Shown here: positions 6,683 through 13,200 of the stretch, one piece after another | How the letters are laid out: the number at the start of each line of letters is the position of its first letter | Position numbering within the stretch: position 1 is the stretch's first letter | Assembly: GCF_000284415.1 (NCBI RefSeq) | Contig: NC_017059.1 | Span: forward strand, 2,028,506-2,045,525 | Direction: 5' to 3' | Origin: Pararhodospirillum photometricum DSM 122 | Lineage (GTDB): Bacteria; Pseudomonadota; Alphaproteobacteria; Rhodospirillales; Rhodospirillaceae | DNA: 17,020 nucleotides | The notes under the pieces: model-generated | Database searches by the model: none | Seen by the model: only the letters and a program-made list of their open reading frames with translations | What the model was told of the DNA's origin: nothing | Made by a program: the position numbers and the translations under genes

Positions 6683-8253
6683 GACAGGGCCTCCTGAGCG
6701 GGGGCGAGGGGCGGGGGCGGGTCAAACAGGCCGCCCATCATCAGGCCCACCTGTTCCAGGCTGACCTCGTGGCACGGACGCGTCGGCGACAGGCGCCCGG
6801 CGCACAGGACGGCAATGCGGTCGGCAATGGCAAACAACTCGTCGAGATCCTGGCTAATGATCAACAAGCCCGCCCCCGTGTCCCGCAGGTCGAGCAGCGC
6901 ACGGTGAATGGCCGCCGCCGCGCCGGCATCCACGCCCCAGGTCGGCTGACTGGCGACCAGAAGACGCGGCTTTTGCATCAGCTCGCGGCCAATGATGAAT
7001 TTTTGAAGGTTGCCCCCCGACAGGCTGCCTGCCGAAGCCCGCGACCCTCCAGCCCGCACCCCGAAATGCTCGATGATGGTGCGTGCCAGCCCGTGGGTCC
7101 GGCGGCGGTCGATCACACCCCGGCGCACCAGGGCTCCGGCGCGATAGCTCGACAGCAAGGCATTCTCGGCCAGCGACAACTCAGGCACCGCGCCCCGGCC
7201 CAAGCGTTCCTCGGGCACCACGGCCAGCCCCAAGTCGCGCCGCGCCGCCGGGCCCAGGTGGCCGACTGGGGTGCCGGCGACCTGCAACGCCTCGGGACGC
7301 GCCGCCGGCCGCTCGCCGGACAGCGCCGCCAGCAAGGTGGCCTGACCGTTGCCCGCCACCCCGGCAATGCCCACAATTTCGCCCGGATAGACCCGCAAAT
7401 TCACGTCCTCAAGGGGAACTCCAAACGGCGAATCGGCGGCCAGCGACAGGTGATCAATCTCCAGGCAGGCGGGATGCCCGGCGCGGGCGGCGGGCAGGGC
7501 GGTGGGGTCGCGGCGCTCGGGCAGGCCCACGTCCTCGCCAATCATCATCCGCGCCAGCTCACGGGCCGACTTGTCCCGGGGGTCGCAGGTGTCCACCACC
7601 CGGCCGGCCCGCAGCACCGTCGCTCGGTGGCATAAGGCGCGGATTTCGTCGAGCTTGTGCGAGATGTAGAGAATCGTCACCCCCTCCTCGGCGAGGCGCC
7701 GCAAGGTGACGAACAAGGCATCGGCCTCCAGCGGGGTCAGTACGCTGGTCGGCTCGTCCATAATCAACAGCCGGGGCTCCTGGAGCAGGCAGCGCACGAT
7801 TTCCACCCGCTGGCGCTCGCCGACCGACAGGTCACAAATCCGCGCCTGAGGATCCAGGGCCAAGCCGTAGCGCTCGCCCACCTCCGCCACCCGGCGCGCC
7901 AGCCCCACCGGGTCGCGCTCGCCGTCCAGCGCTAGTTGGACGTTCTCGGTGACCGTCATGGACTCGAACAGGGAAAAGTGCTGGAAGACCATGCCAATGC
8001 CCAGGGCCCGCGCCTGGGCCGGCGAGGCAATACGCACCGGTTGGCCCTCCCACAGCACGGTGCCGGCGTCGGCACGCACCACGCCATAGATGATCTTCAC
8101 CAGAGTGCTCTTGCCCGCCCCGTTCTCGCCCAGCAGGGCGTGGATCTCCCCCGGGGCCAGCGCCAAACTGACGTGGTCGTTGGCCACAAGACCAGCGTAG
8201 CGTTTCACGATGCCTTGCAACTGCAAGCGCGGAGGGGAGGAGGCAAGGTCCAT
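6679..8253 (-). CDS. ABC importer ATPase with two fused nucleotide-binding domains (YufO/RbsA-like)
   Basis: The 524-residue cytoplasmic ATPase drives the importer. Domain 1 has Walker A GENGAGKST (42-50), signature LSVGERQRVEI (142-152), Walker B LLIMDEPTS (162-170) and the switch histidine in ISHK (197-200). Domain 2 (about 265-515) is degenerate. Its Walker A reads GVAGNGQAT (298-306) with no Lys-Ser/Thr, its signature LSGGNLQK is intact (411-418), and its Walker B is LLVASQPTWGVD with no catalytic Glu. Such asymmetry is common in this subfamily, where only one composite site hydrolyses ATP. The start at 8253 has a weak ribosome-binding site. The gene heads the operon ATPase-permease-permease-BMP and is divergent from msrB. 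Specificity is set by the other subunits. Confidence 0.92.
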   Translation of the reverse strand: MDLASSPPRLQLQGIVKRYAGLVANDHVSLALAPGEIHALLGENGAGKSTLVKIIYGVVRADAGTVLWEGQPVRIASPAQARALGIGMVFQHFSLFESMTVTENVQLALDGERDPVGLARRVAEVGERYGLALDPQARICDLSVGERQRVEIVRCLLQEPRLLIMDEPTSVLTPLEADALFVTLRRLAEEGVTILYISHKLDEIRALCHRATVLRAGRVVDTCDPRDKSARELARMMIGEDVGLPERRDPTALPAARAGHPACLEIDHLSLAADSPFGVPLEDVNLRVYPGEIVGIAGVAGNGQATLLAALSGERPAARPEALQVAGTPVGHLGPAARRDLGLAVVPEERLGRGAVPELSLAENALLSSYRAGALVRRGVIDRRRTHGLARTIIEHFGVRAGGSRASAGSLSGGNLQKFIIGRELMQKPRLLVASQPTWGVDAGAAAAIHRALLDLRDTGAGLLIISQDLDELFAIADRIAVLCAGRLSPTRPCHEVSLEQVGLMMGGLFDPPPPLAPAQEALS

Positions 8254-8315
8254 GCGACGACTCTGGTGCGGGGAAAACGGGCACCGGCGCGGCAGGCGCT
8301 CCGGCGGATGGCGAA

Positions 8316-8344
8316 TTCATAATCTTGCCCGGCCGCCCTGACCA
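8316..8344 (-). promoter_or_regulatory. Candidate sigma-70-like promoter for the importer operon
   Basis: On the minus strand TGGTCA (8339-8344) and TATGAA (8316-8321) are separated by 17 bases, and each matches four of six consensus positions. Transcription from here would give a leader of about 50 bases. Base composition alone could produce this match. Confidence 0.35.
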
Positions 8345-8395
8345 GATGGCATGCAAGCCTCGCCCCTTGGAGAGCCCCCCATTTCTCCCCACATC

Positions 8396-8418
8396 AAAAA
8401 AACCGACGCGTTTGTCGG
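8396..8418 (-). terminator. Minus-strand intrinsic-terminator-like hairpin with a T7 tract
   Basis: On the minus strand CCGAC, a six-base loop and GTCGG are followed directly by seven T residues (A-run at 8396-8402 on the plus strand). No minus-strand gene ends upstream of it, since msrB reads the other way. It therefore looks like an attenuator in the leader of the importer operon or the end of a small RNA rather than an ordinary terminator. The stem is only 5 bp. Confidence 0.4.
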
Positions 8419-8427
8419 GAAGAATCA

Positions 8428-8461
8428 TCAGGGACTTTCGTCTTTTGCGCGATATCCCTGA
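8428..8461. repeat. Inverted repeat in the msrB/importer divergent region
   Basis: TCAGGGA (8428-8434) and TCCCTGA (8455-8461) are perfect 7-bp arms around a 20-base loop. It sits about 20 bases before the msrB start and just upstream, on the minus strand, of the terminator-like hairpin. It could be an operator for msrB or part of a folded leader of the importer transcript. Confidence 0.35.
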
Positions 8462-8481
8462 CTATCACGGGGTTTTCATTG

Positions 8482-8886
8482 ATGAGCAACTGTGGATGCG
8501 GCGGGGGGAACCGGGCGTCGTGCGGCACCCTCTCCCCCGAACAGGTGGAAATCCTCCATCACCACGGCACCGAGCGGGCCTTCACCAGCCCGTTGAATGA
8601 CGAAAAACGCCCGGGCACCTATTCTTGTGCCGGGTGCGGCGCCACCTTGTTTCGCTCGGACGACAAATACGATAGCGGCTCCGGCTGGCCCAGCTTCACC
8701 CGTCCCGCCAACCCCGAGGCCGTCGCTACCTCCAGCGACCATACCTTGATGATGGTGCGCACCGAGGTCCATTGCGCCGCCTGCGACGGTCATCTCGGCC
8801 ACGTCTTCGACGACGGCCCCGCCCCCACCGGCCTGCGCTATTGCATCAACGGCGCCGTGCTGCGCTTCGACCTTCAGGGCAGCTAA
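8482..8886 (+). CDS. msrB: Peptide-methionine (R)-S-oxide reductase MsrB
   Basis: The 134-residue enzyme reduces the R epimer of methionine sulfoxide in proteins and so repairs oxidative damage. Two zinc-binding CxxC pairs are visible: CAGC at 49-52 and CAAC at 98-101. GSGWPSF (67-72) and [18 protein letters not shown] (97-113) are family hallmarks. [11 protein letters not shown] contains the catalytic Cys121. The ATG at 8482 is chosen. A TTG codon directly before it would add one residue. The N-terminus has three extra cysteines (CGC at 4-6 and Cys14), which could provide a resolving cysteine or a metal site, but this is not established. There is no signal peptide, so the enzyme is cytoplasmic. 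It stands alone, followed by terminator-like repeat copy B, and is convergent with a small secreted-protein gene. Confidence 0.95.
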   Translation: MSNCGCGGGNRASCGTLSPEQVEILHHHGTERAFTSPLNDEKRPGTYSCAGCGATLFRSDDKYDSGSGWPSFTRPANPEAVATSSDHTLMMVRTEVHCAACDGHLGHVFDDGPAPTGLRYCINGAVLRFDLQGS

Positions 8887-8892
8887 CGTTTT

Positions 8893-8932
8893 GAGGGGTC
8901 TGGGGAGGCCCGCCTCCCCAGCCTTTCCTTCC
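8893..8932 (+). terminator. Terminator-like repeat copy B, 3' of msrB
   Basis: Stem CTGGGGAGGC (8900-8909), loop CC and GCCTCCCCAG (8912-8921) are preceded by AGGGGT and followed by CCTTTCCTTCC, seven bases after the msrB stop codon. The orientation fits termination of msrB and ends just before the convergent gene's stop codon. Confidence 0.7.
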
Positions 8933-8934
8933 TG

Positions 8935-9282
8935 TCACTTCTGAACCCCCTCCAAAAGCTGATACGTCCGCCCCTCCTCCTCCCACGTGTCCCCCACCTG
9001 CCGCGCCGTCAACCGGCCGCATTCAGGGTTGGAGCGAAACGGCGGCGTCTCATCGAAATGCAGACAAATCGTCCCCTCCTTGACCGACCACGTGCCACCA
9101 ACATCCATCAGCCAATTCGACCCCCGAAAAGTGTGGTCCGGTTGAAACCATAGGCGCGACGTGGCCAGGGTGTCCTGAACCACCACCGTGTTGCCAAACC
9201 GCGTCGCCATCGCCTCTTCCCCAACCGCAAAGGCCAGGGAGGGCAGGAACAGTCCGGTGGCGAGAGCAAGCAGTCGATACAT
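8935..9282 (-). CDS. Small secreted protein of unknown function
   Basis: The 115-residue product has a clear Sec signal peptide (MYRLLALATGLFLPSLAFA, cleavage about residue 19), giving a mature periplasmic protein of about 96 residues. The mature part alternates short strands with Trp and Gly (SRLWFQPDHTF, GTWSVKEGTICLHF, VGDTWEEEGRTYQLL), suggesting a small beta-barrel or beta-sandwich fold. Two cysteines (in TICLH and PECGR) could form a disulfide. I cannot assign a family. The 'phenotype-strand GTW.v..g.iCl' look is common in short proteobacterial exported proteins without a known role. The start at 9282 follows an AGGAG nine bases upstream, and a hairpin in the leader covers part of that AGGAG. 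It is monocistronic and ends head-to-head with msrB's terminator. Confidence 0.8.
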   Translation of the reverse strand: MYRLLALATGLFLPSLAFAVGEEAMATRFGNTVVVQDTLATSRLWFQPDHTFRGSNWLMDVGGTWSVKEGTICLHFDETPPFRSNPECGRLTARQVGDTWEEEGRTYQLLEGVQK

Positions 9283-9293
9283 GGGCGCGATCT

Positions 9294-9318
9294 CCTGGGG
9301 GTGTCATTCCACCCCAGG
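9294..9318 (-). promoter_or_regulatory. Leader hairpin overlapping the Shine-Dalgarno of the small secreted protein
   Basis: CCTGGGG (9294-9300) pairs with CCCCAGG (9312-9318), extended by two further pairs across a bulged G. On the minus-strand transcript the 3' arm ends in AGG, the first half of the AGGAG ribosome-binding site (9292-9296) for the start at 9282. The fold would partly hide the site, giving a possible translational switch. Confidence 0.45.
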
Positions 9319-9414
9319 ATGTCGGTTTAAATCGGCATGTCAAGGCGCATTAGGTGGCGTAATTATGTTCTAGAATAAAGTTTTAAAAGATCCTCTCAGC
9401 ATTCTTTCCGCCCC

Positions 9415-9460
9415 GAGGGGTCTGGGGAGGCCGCGCCTCCCCGGCCTTTTCCTCTTTTTT
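9415..9460 (+). terminator. Terminator-like repeat copy C, opposite in orientation to its flanking genes
   Basis: Stem CTGGGGAGGC (9422-9431), loop CGC and GCCTCCCCGG (9435-9444) are preceded by AGGGGT and followed by CCTTTTCCTCTTTTTTC, a T-rich tail on the plus strand. Both neighbouring genes are on the minus strand, so this copy cannot terminate either as a normal T-tailed hairpin. It could work as a bidirectional hairpin for the chemoreceptor gene, stop antisense reading, or simply be an inserted repeat. Confidence 0.6.
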
Positions 9461-9467
9461 CTTAGCC

Positions 9468-11549
9468 TTACGTCTCCCGAACCCCGCGTAAAAACTGCTG
9501 CATCTGCACATTCAGATCGCGCGACTGCCGCGCTACCTGCCCGGCCGCCGCGAGAACGGTGCTTGCCGCTCCTTCGGTCGCGCCCGCCCCCTCGCGGATC
9601 TCGCCGGCTCGGCTGGCTGTCTCGCGGGCGCCGTCGGCGGCTTGGTGGATGTTGAGGGAGATCTCCTGAGTGGCGCAGCGTTGTTGCTCGACCGAGGCGG
9701 CGATGGCGGCGGCGATGGCGTGCATGCCTTCGATGGTCCTGCCAATCTCCTGGATCGACTGCACCGAGCGGGCGGCGATGGCGCGGATTTCCTCGATTTG
9801 GCCGACGATTTCCTCGGTGGCGCGGGCCGTCTGGTTGGCCAAGGACTTGACCTCGCCGGCGACCACGGAGAAGCCCTTGCCCGCCTCGCCGGCTCGTGCC
9901 GCCTCGATGGTCGCGTTGAGCGCCAGCAGGTTGGTTTGCTCGGCGATGGTGCGGATCATGCTCACCACGTCGCCGATACGCTGGGCGCTGCCGGCCAGGG
10001 CATCGACAGTGGCATCGGTGCGTCGCGCGTCGTGGAGAGCCGCTTGGGCCACCTCGGTGGCTTGCGCTGCCTGGGCGCGGATCTCTTCAATCGACATGCT
10101 GAGTTCAGCCGTGGCCGCCGCCACCGTCTCGACGTTGCCGGTGGACTGCTCGGCCGAGGCCGCCACCGCCACTGATTGCTGGGTGGTCTGGTCGGCAATG
10201 CCGTGCAGGCCGCGCGCGGTTCGCTCCAGGTCGGTGGCAGCGCTTTCGAGGGCGGCGATCAGGGTGCCACCCTGGTGCTCGAACTCGTGTTGCAGGGCTT
10301 CCAGGGCGCGGGCCCGCGCTTCCTTTTGCGCCCAGTCGCGGCGCTGGGCTTCGTCGAGGGCCTGGGTGCGGATCATGGCTTGTTTGAATACATCGACGGC
10401 CCGCGCCATCTCGCCCACTTCGTCTTGCTGGGCCATGGCCGGGATGGTGATGCTGGTATCGCCCCCGGCCAGCGCGCTCATCGACACGGTCATGCCCTTC
10501 ACCGGCTTGGCAATGCCGCGCCCCACCACCAAGGCGCCGAGGCTGGCCAGAAAAACCCCGACCAAGCCGATTGCCAGGGTGATTTCGGTCAGGCGGTTGG
10601 CCTCGGCCATGATCGCGGCTCGTGGCACCACCACCAACACCGCCCACGGCCGGTTGGAGGTGCCAAAGCGCATGGGAAACAGGTGGACATAATGGTCCTT
10701 GCCGTCGAGGGCCATCATGCGCCCGTAGGTTTGGCCCTGCATGGCGGCGCGGCGCACATCGTCGGGAAGATCGTCGGCCGGCTTGGCGAGTTTGTCGGCC
10801 TGCGGGTGGGCCACATACAACCCGCCCGCCGAGATCACCGCCAGATACCCGGCCCCCAACGGGTGCTGGGCCGCCACCATGTCGGTCAGGCCGCTCAGGG
10901 AAAAGTCGATGCCGGCCACGCCGACCACCTGGGCGTCGCGCAACACCGGCACCGCCGCGCTGGCCATCAGCAGGCGGGTTTGATCATCAAGGTAGGGTTC
11001 GGTCACCACGTCGGAGCGGGTGGAGGCGGCCGCCTTGTAGTATTCCTTTTCCTTGACCTCCTCGAACTCAATGCCCGCGCTGTCGTCCGCGCTGACCCGG
11101 TCGCCCTCGGGCAGCCACAGCAGGCTCATGCGGCCGTTTTCCGGCAGGCCCAGGATCTCGGGGCCCGAGCGGGTGGCAAACGCGGCGTCACGGCCATCGA
11201 AGGCGTTGGGGGCCATGTCCAGCCACGTGCCGGCGTAGTGTCGGTTCTGATCCGCGATCTGCTGAATGACCCGGTTCACCACCGCGCGGCGTGGGTCCGG
11301 TTCGGCCATTTCCGCCTGGGTCACGGTGGCGATGGCGCGGGCCCGCTCCAGGGCGGACGAGAGGTCGAGGCGGATCCGTCCTCCCTGATTTTCGGCAATC
11401 TCGTTGACCAATACCATCGCCGTGCGTTCCGCTGCATGGCGCGAGAGCCATAAGGTCACGCCCGTGATGGCCATGGCGCAGAGCACAACGGCCAGGGTTG
11501 CGCAGGCGATGATTTTGCCTTCAAGTTTCAAAGATACTCCGACGCTCAC
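9468..11549 (-). CDS. Methyl-accepting chemotaxis protein with periplasmic dCache-type sensor
   Basis: The 693-residue receptor starts at GTG (11547-11549), seven bases after GGGAGGGAG. Membrane segment 1 is at about 13-35 and segment 2 at about 322-344. The periplasmic part between them (about 36-320) is a dCache-like domain, with the strand text [46 protein letters not shown] and [22 protein letters not shown] domain follows (about 344-397), then the signalling coiled coil. The CheA/CheW-binding tip is [20 protein letters not shown] (537-556), followed by GEVKSLA. The usual YxxxxRxWY-type amino acid motif is not evident, so the ligand is unknown. There is no C-terminal CheR-docking pentapeptide; the protein ends FLRGVRET. 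It is monocistronic, downstream of the decarboxylase-like gene, with a terminator-like repeat in between. Confidence 0.93.
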   Translation of the reverse strand: MSVGVSLKLEGKIIACATLAVVLCAMAITGVTLWLSRHAAERTAMVLVNEIAENQGGRIRLDLSSALERARAIATVTQAEMAEPDPRRAVVNRVIQQIADQNRHYAGTWLDMAPNAFDGRDAAFATRSGPEILGLPENGRMSLLWLPEGDRVSADDSAGIEFEEVKEKEYYKAAASTRSDVVTEPYLDDQTRLLMASAAVPVLRDAQVVGVAGIDFSLSGLTDMVAAQHPLGAGYLAVISAGGLYVAHPQADKLAKPADDLPDDVRRAAMQGQTYGRMMALDGKDHYVHLFPMRFGTSNRPWAVLVVVPRAAIMAEANRLTEITLAIGLVGVFLASLGALVVGRGIAKPVKGMTVSMSALAGGDTSITIPAMAQQDEVGEMARAVDVFKQAMIRTQALDEAQRRDWAQKEARARALEALQHEFEHQGGTLIAALESAATDLERTARGLHGIADQTTQQSVAVAASAEQSTGNVETVAAATAELSMSIEEIRAQAAQATEVAQAALHDARRTDATVDALAGSAQRIGDVVSMIRTIAEQTNLLALNATIEAARAGEAGKGFSVVAGEVKSLANQTARATEEIVGQIEEIRAIAARSVQSIQEIGRTIEGMHAIAAAIAASVEQQRCATQEISLNIHQAADGARETASRAGEIREGAGATEGAASTVLAAAGQVARQSRDLNVQMQQFLRGVRET

Positions 11550-11731
11550 AGCGTTGCTCCCTCCCGAGAGTCATGGTGTATCATTATTGTTTTTCTTTGA
11601 AAGACAACGGGTTAGGTCATGGGCCGAAACGAACGGGGGCGGCGACCAGCCTTGTTTCAAAAGAGGAACAAGTATGCCGGATGAGGTGGAAACTGCAATC
11701 GTTTCGACAAGGGGGAGGTGGGGATTTCCGC

Positions 11732-11777
11732 ACAAAAAAGAAAGGCCGGGGAGGCTTGCCTCCCCAGACCCCTCTGA
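11732..11777 (-). terminator. Terminator-like repeat copy D, 3' of the decarboxylase-family gene
   Basis: On the minus strand AGGGGTCTGGGGAGGC, loop AA and GCCTCCCCGG (stem 11746-11767) are followed by CCTTTCTTTTTTGTG. It begins about 20 bases after the stop codon at 11796 and is correctly oriented as an intrinsic terminator. Confidence 0.75.
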
Positions 11778-11795
11778 TGATTAAAGGATTCGCTG

Positions 11796-12926
11796 TTAAA
11801 GGGAAGGATAGGCGAGGGCGATGGTTTGGCCCATGTTGTAATGAACGTTGGGTTGGGCCACGATGGTGACGTTGCTTTTGGCCTCGAACAAAATAACGTG
11901 GTCCGAGCCGCCGAACTGGAAGTAAGAGAACTCTTCGCCCTTGTGCAAGGTGCGGCCGACTTCCGCTGTCATGACCACCGACGACACCTGCGCCATGCCA
12001 ATGGGCAGGACCGCCACCAGCCCGATCGGGCTGTCCATCACCAGAAGACCGCGCGCTTGGGCAAACTGGTAGCCGGTTCCGTCCTGCGCGTCAAACGTGC
12101 GCACGGCCGCAACCCGGAATTCTCCGGCGGTGTTTCCCGTGATGGGGACGGCCTGGACGTCGAGATAGGCCTGCCCCAGCACCACCCTGGATTCCAGAAC
12201 CGTTCCCGGTACCGGCACGTGCAGCCGGTGGTAGTCGGTGGTGTTGAGGAAGCTGTGCATGAACACCCCGCCCTTGAACCGCTCCTTGTAGGGGCTGCCG
12301 TCCAGGAGTTCCATGATCGACCACTCCAGCGCCTTGACCCGGATCTTGGAGTGTTCGTTGATCTGCCACCAGCCGACCAAGGTGGAATCCGCCGCTGCGG
12401 TGATCACCTTGGGGTCGCCAATGGCGGCAATCGGGCGCATGCCCGGCTTCACATGGCGGGCGAACATCTGGTTGAAGGTGCGGTAGCCGCTGGGGGGCGG
12501 CATATACTCGTCCATGTTGAACGGCGGCGAGGCGTAAAACGTCAGGATCGACGCATCGCTAATGGACTCTGGGGTGTCCAGGTACTCACCCCAGGCATCG
12601 GCAAAGGCCACAATCCACTGCGAGAGCGGGGTCAGGGGGGCCGATTGTTGCGCCGGGATCACTCTGTTTTGCAAACCGCGCACCGGTTCCTGATTCAGGA
12701 TGAAGTAAAATTCACAGATTCTATTGTAAATTTCTCGCCCAAGATAGTTTTCAATCGGCTGCCACTGGAGAAGATTGTCCATCCAGGTCAAGTAATCTTC
12801 CAGAGTTTTGATGTGGCGCAATTGGGGGATGTTGTAGCTTCCCGCTTTACGAATCGCGACATCAAACTTATCTTCCCAATTGTTTTCGGCAATCAGGCTT
12901 CGCAGTTCTTCTACGACTTTGTGCAT
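11796..12926 (-). CDS. Phosphatidylserine-decarboxylase-family protein with PSDC N-terminal domain
   Basis: The 376-residue product starts at the ATG at 12926, with GAGG about 10 bases upstream. Residues 1-130 resemble the PSDC domain that precedes the catalytic domain in a branch of the family that includes fungal tryptophan decarboxylase PsiD. The catalytic part shows FNQMFARHVKPGMRPI (151-166), Asp180 in AAADST, the DYHRLHVPVPG box (231-241) with candidate catalytic His, and the C-terminal KGEEFSYFQFGGSDHVILFE. These enzymes self-cleave before the Ser of an LGST-type motif to make a pyruvoyl cofactor. Here the motif is GGSD with Ser341, so the serine is kept but Thr is Asp. No membrane anchor or signal peptide is visible. 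The substrate may be phosphatidylserine or an amino acid, and cannot be decided. It lies between two chemoreceptor genes with its own likely promoter. Confidence 0.85.
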   Translation of the reverse strand: MHKVVEELRSLIAENNWEDKFDVAIRKAGSYNIPQLRHIKTLEDYLTWMDNLLQWQPIENYLGREIYNRICEFYFILNQEPVRGLQNRVIPAQQSAPLTPLSQWIVAFADAWGEYLDTPESISDASILTFYASPPFNMDEYMPPPSGYRTFNQMFARHVKPGMRPIAAIGDPKVITAAADSTLVGWWQINEHSKIRVKALEWSIMELLDGSPYKERFKGGVFMHSFLNTTDYHRLHVPVPGTVLESRVVLGQAYLDVQAVPITGNTAGEFRVAAVRTFDAQDGTGYQFAQARGLLVMDSPIGLVAVLPIGMAQVSSVVMTAEVGRTLHKGEEFSYFQFGGSDHVILFEAKSNVTIVAQPNVHYNMGQTIALAYPSL

Positions 12927-13018
12927 GATGATGACCTCGCGGAGTTCCTGTCCCGTCTCCCAAGGGGGAGTCAGGCATCCATCAACGGGAAATCCACCTC
13001 GGCCGAGAGGAGAAAGAA

Positions 13019-13071
13019 TCAGGAAATTCCTGAAACGCGGTTAAAATACTACTAATAATCTTTTGATGCAA
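13019..13071 (-). promoter_or_regulatory. Candidate promoter and palindromic operator of the decarboxylase-family gene
   Basis: On the minus strand TTGCAT (13066-13071) and TATTTT (13043-13048) are spaced by exactly 17 bases. Just downstream, TCAGGAAATTCCTGA (13019-13033) is a near-perfect palindrome, positioned about +3 to +17 relative to the expected start, where a repressor could block transcription. The leader would be about 110 bases long. The remaining gap up to 13200 holds nothing else I recognise. Confidence 0.45.
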
Positions 13072-13200
13072 CAATTCATCTTAAAGACACAAAGAGGGCC
13101 TGCTTGGTTCTTCGGATGGGGAAAGTGCCCATGTGATGAGGGTCGTGAGAGTGCCTTCCCAACCTTTTTTCTGTGGGGTTTTTTAAGGCGGGGGGATCGC

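Noticed and set aside
5333..6697. A 454-residue plus-strand open frame
   Set aside because: It is antisense to both permeases, and its Gln/His/Gly-rich text is what the complement of hydrophobic membrane codons yields.
10176..11453. A 425-residue plus-strand open frame
   Set aside because: It is antisense to the dCache chemoreceptor and has no recognisable domain.
3517..11767. The four palindromes as a CRISPR array or IS ends
   Set aside because: Copies are kilobases apart, lie between genes in both orientations, and have no spacers, transposase or target duplications.
11673..11784. Short plus-strand peptide frame starting MPDEVETAI with a GAGGAAC upstream
   Set aside because: It has a tempting ribosome-binding site, but the frame reads straight through terminator-like repeat D and its tail is repeat sequence.
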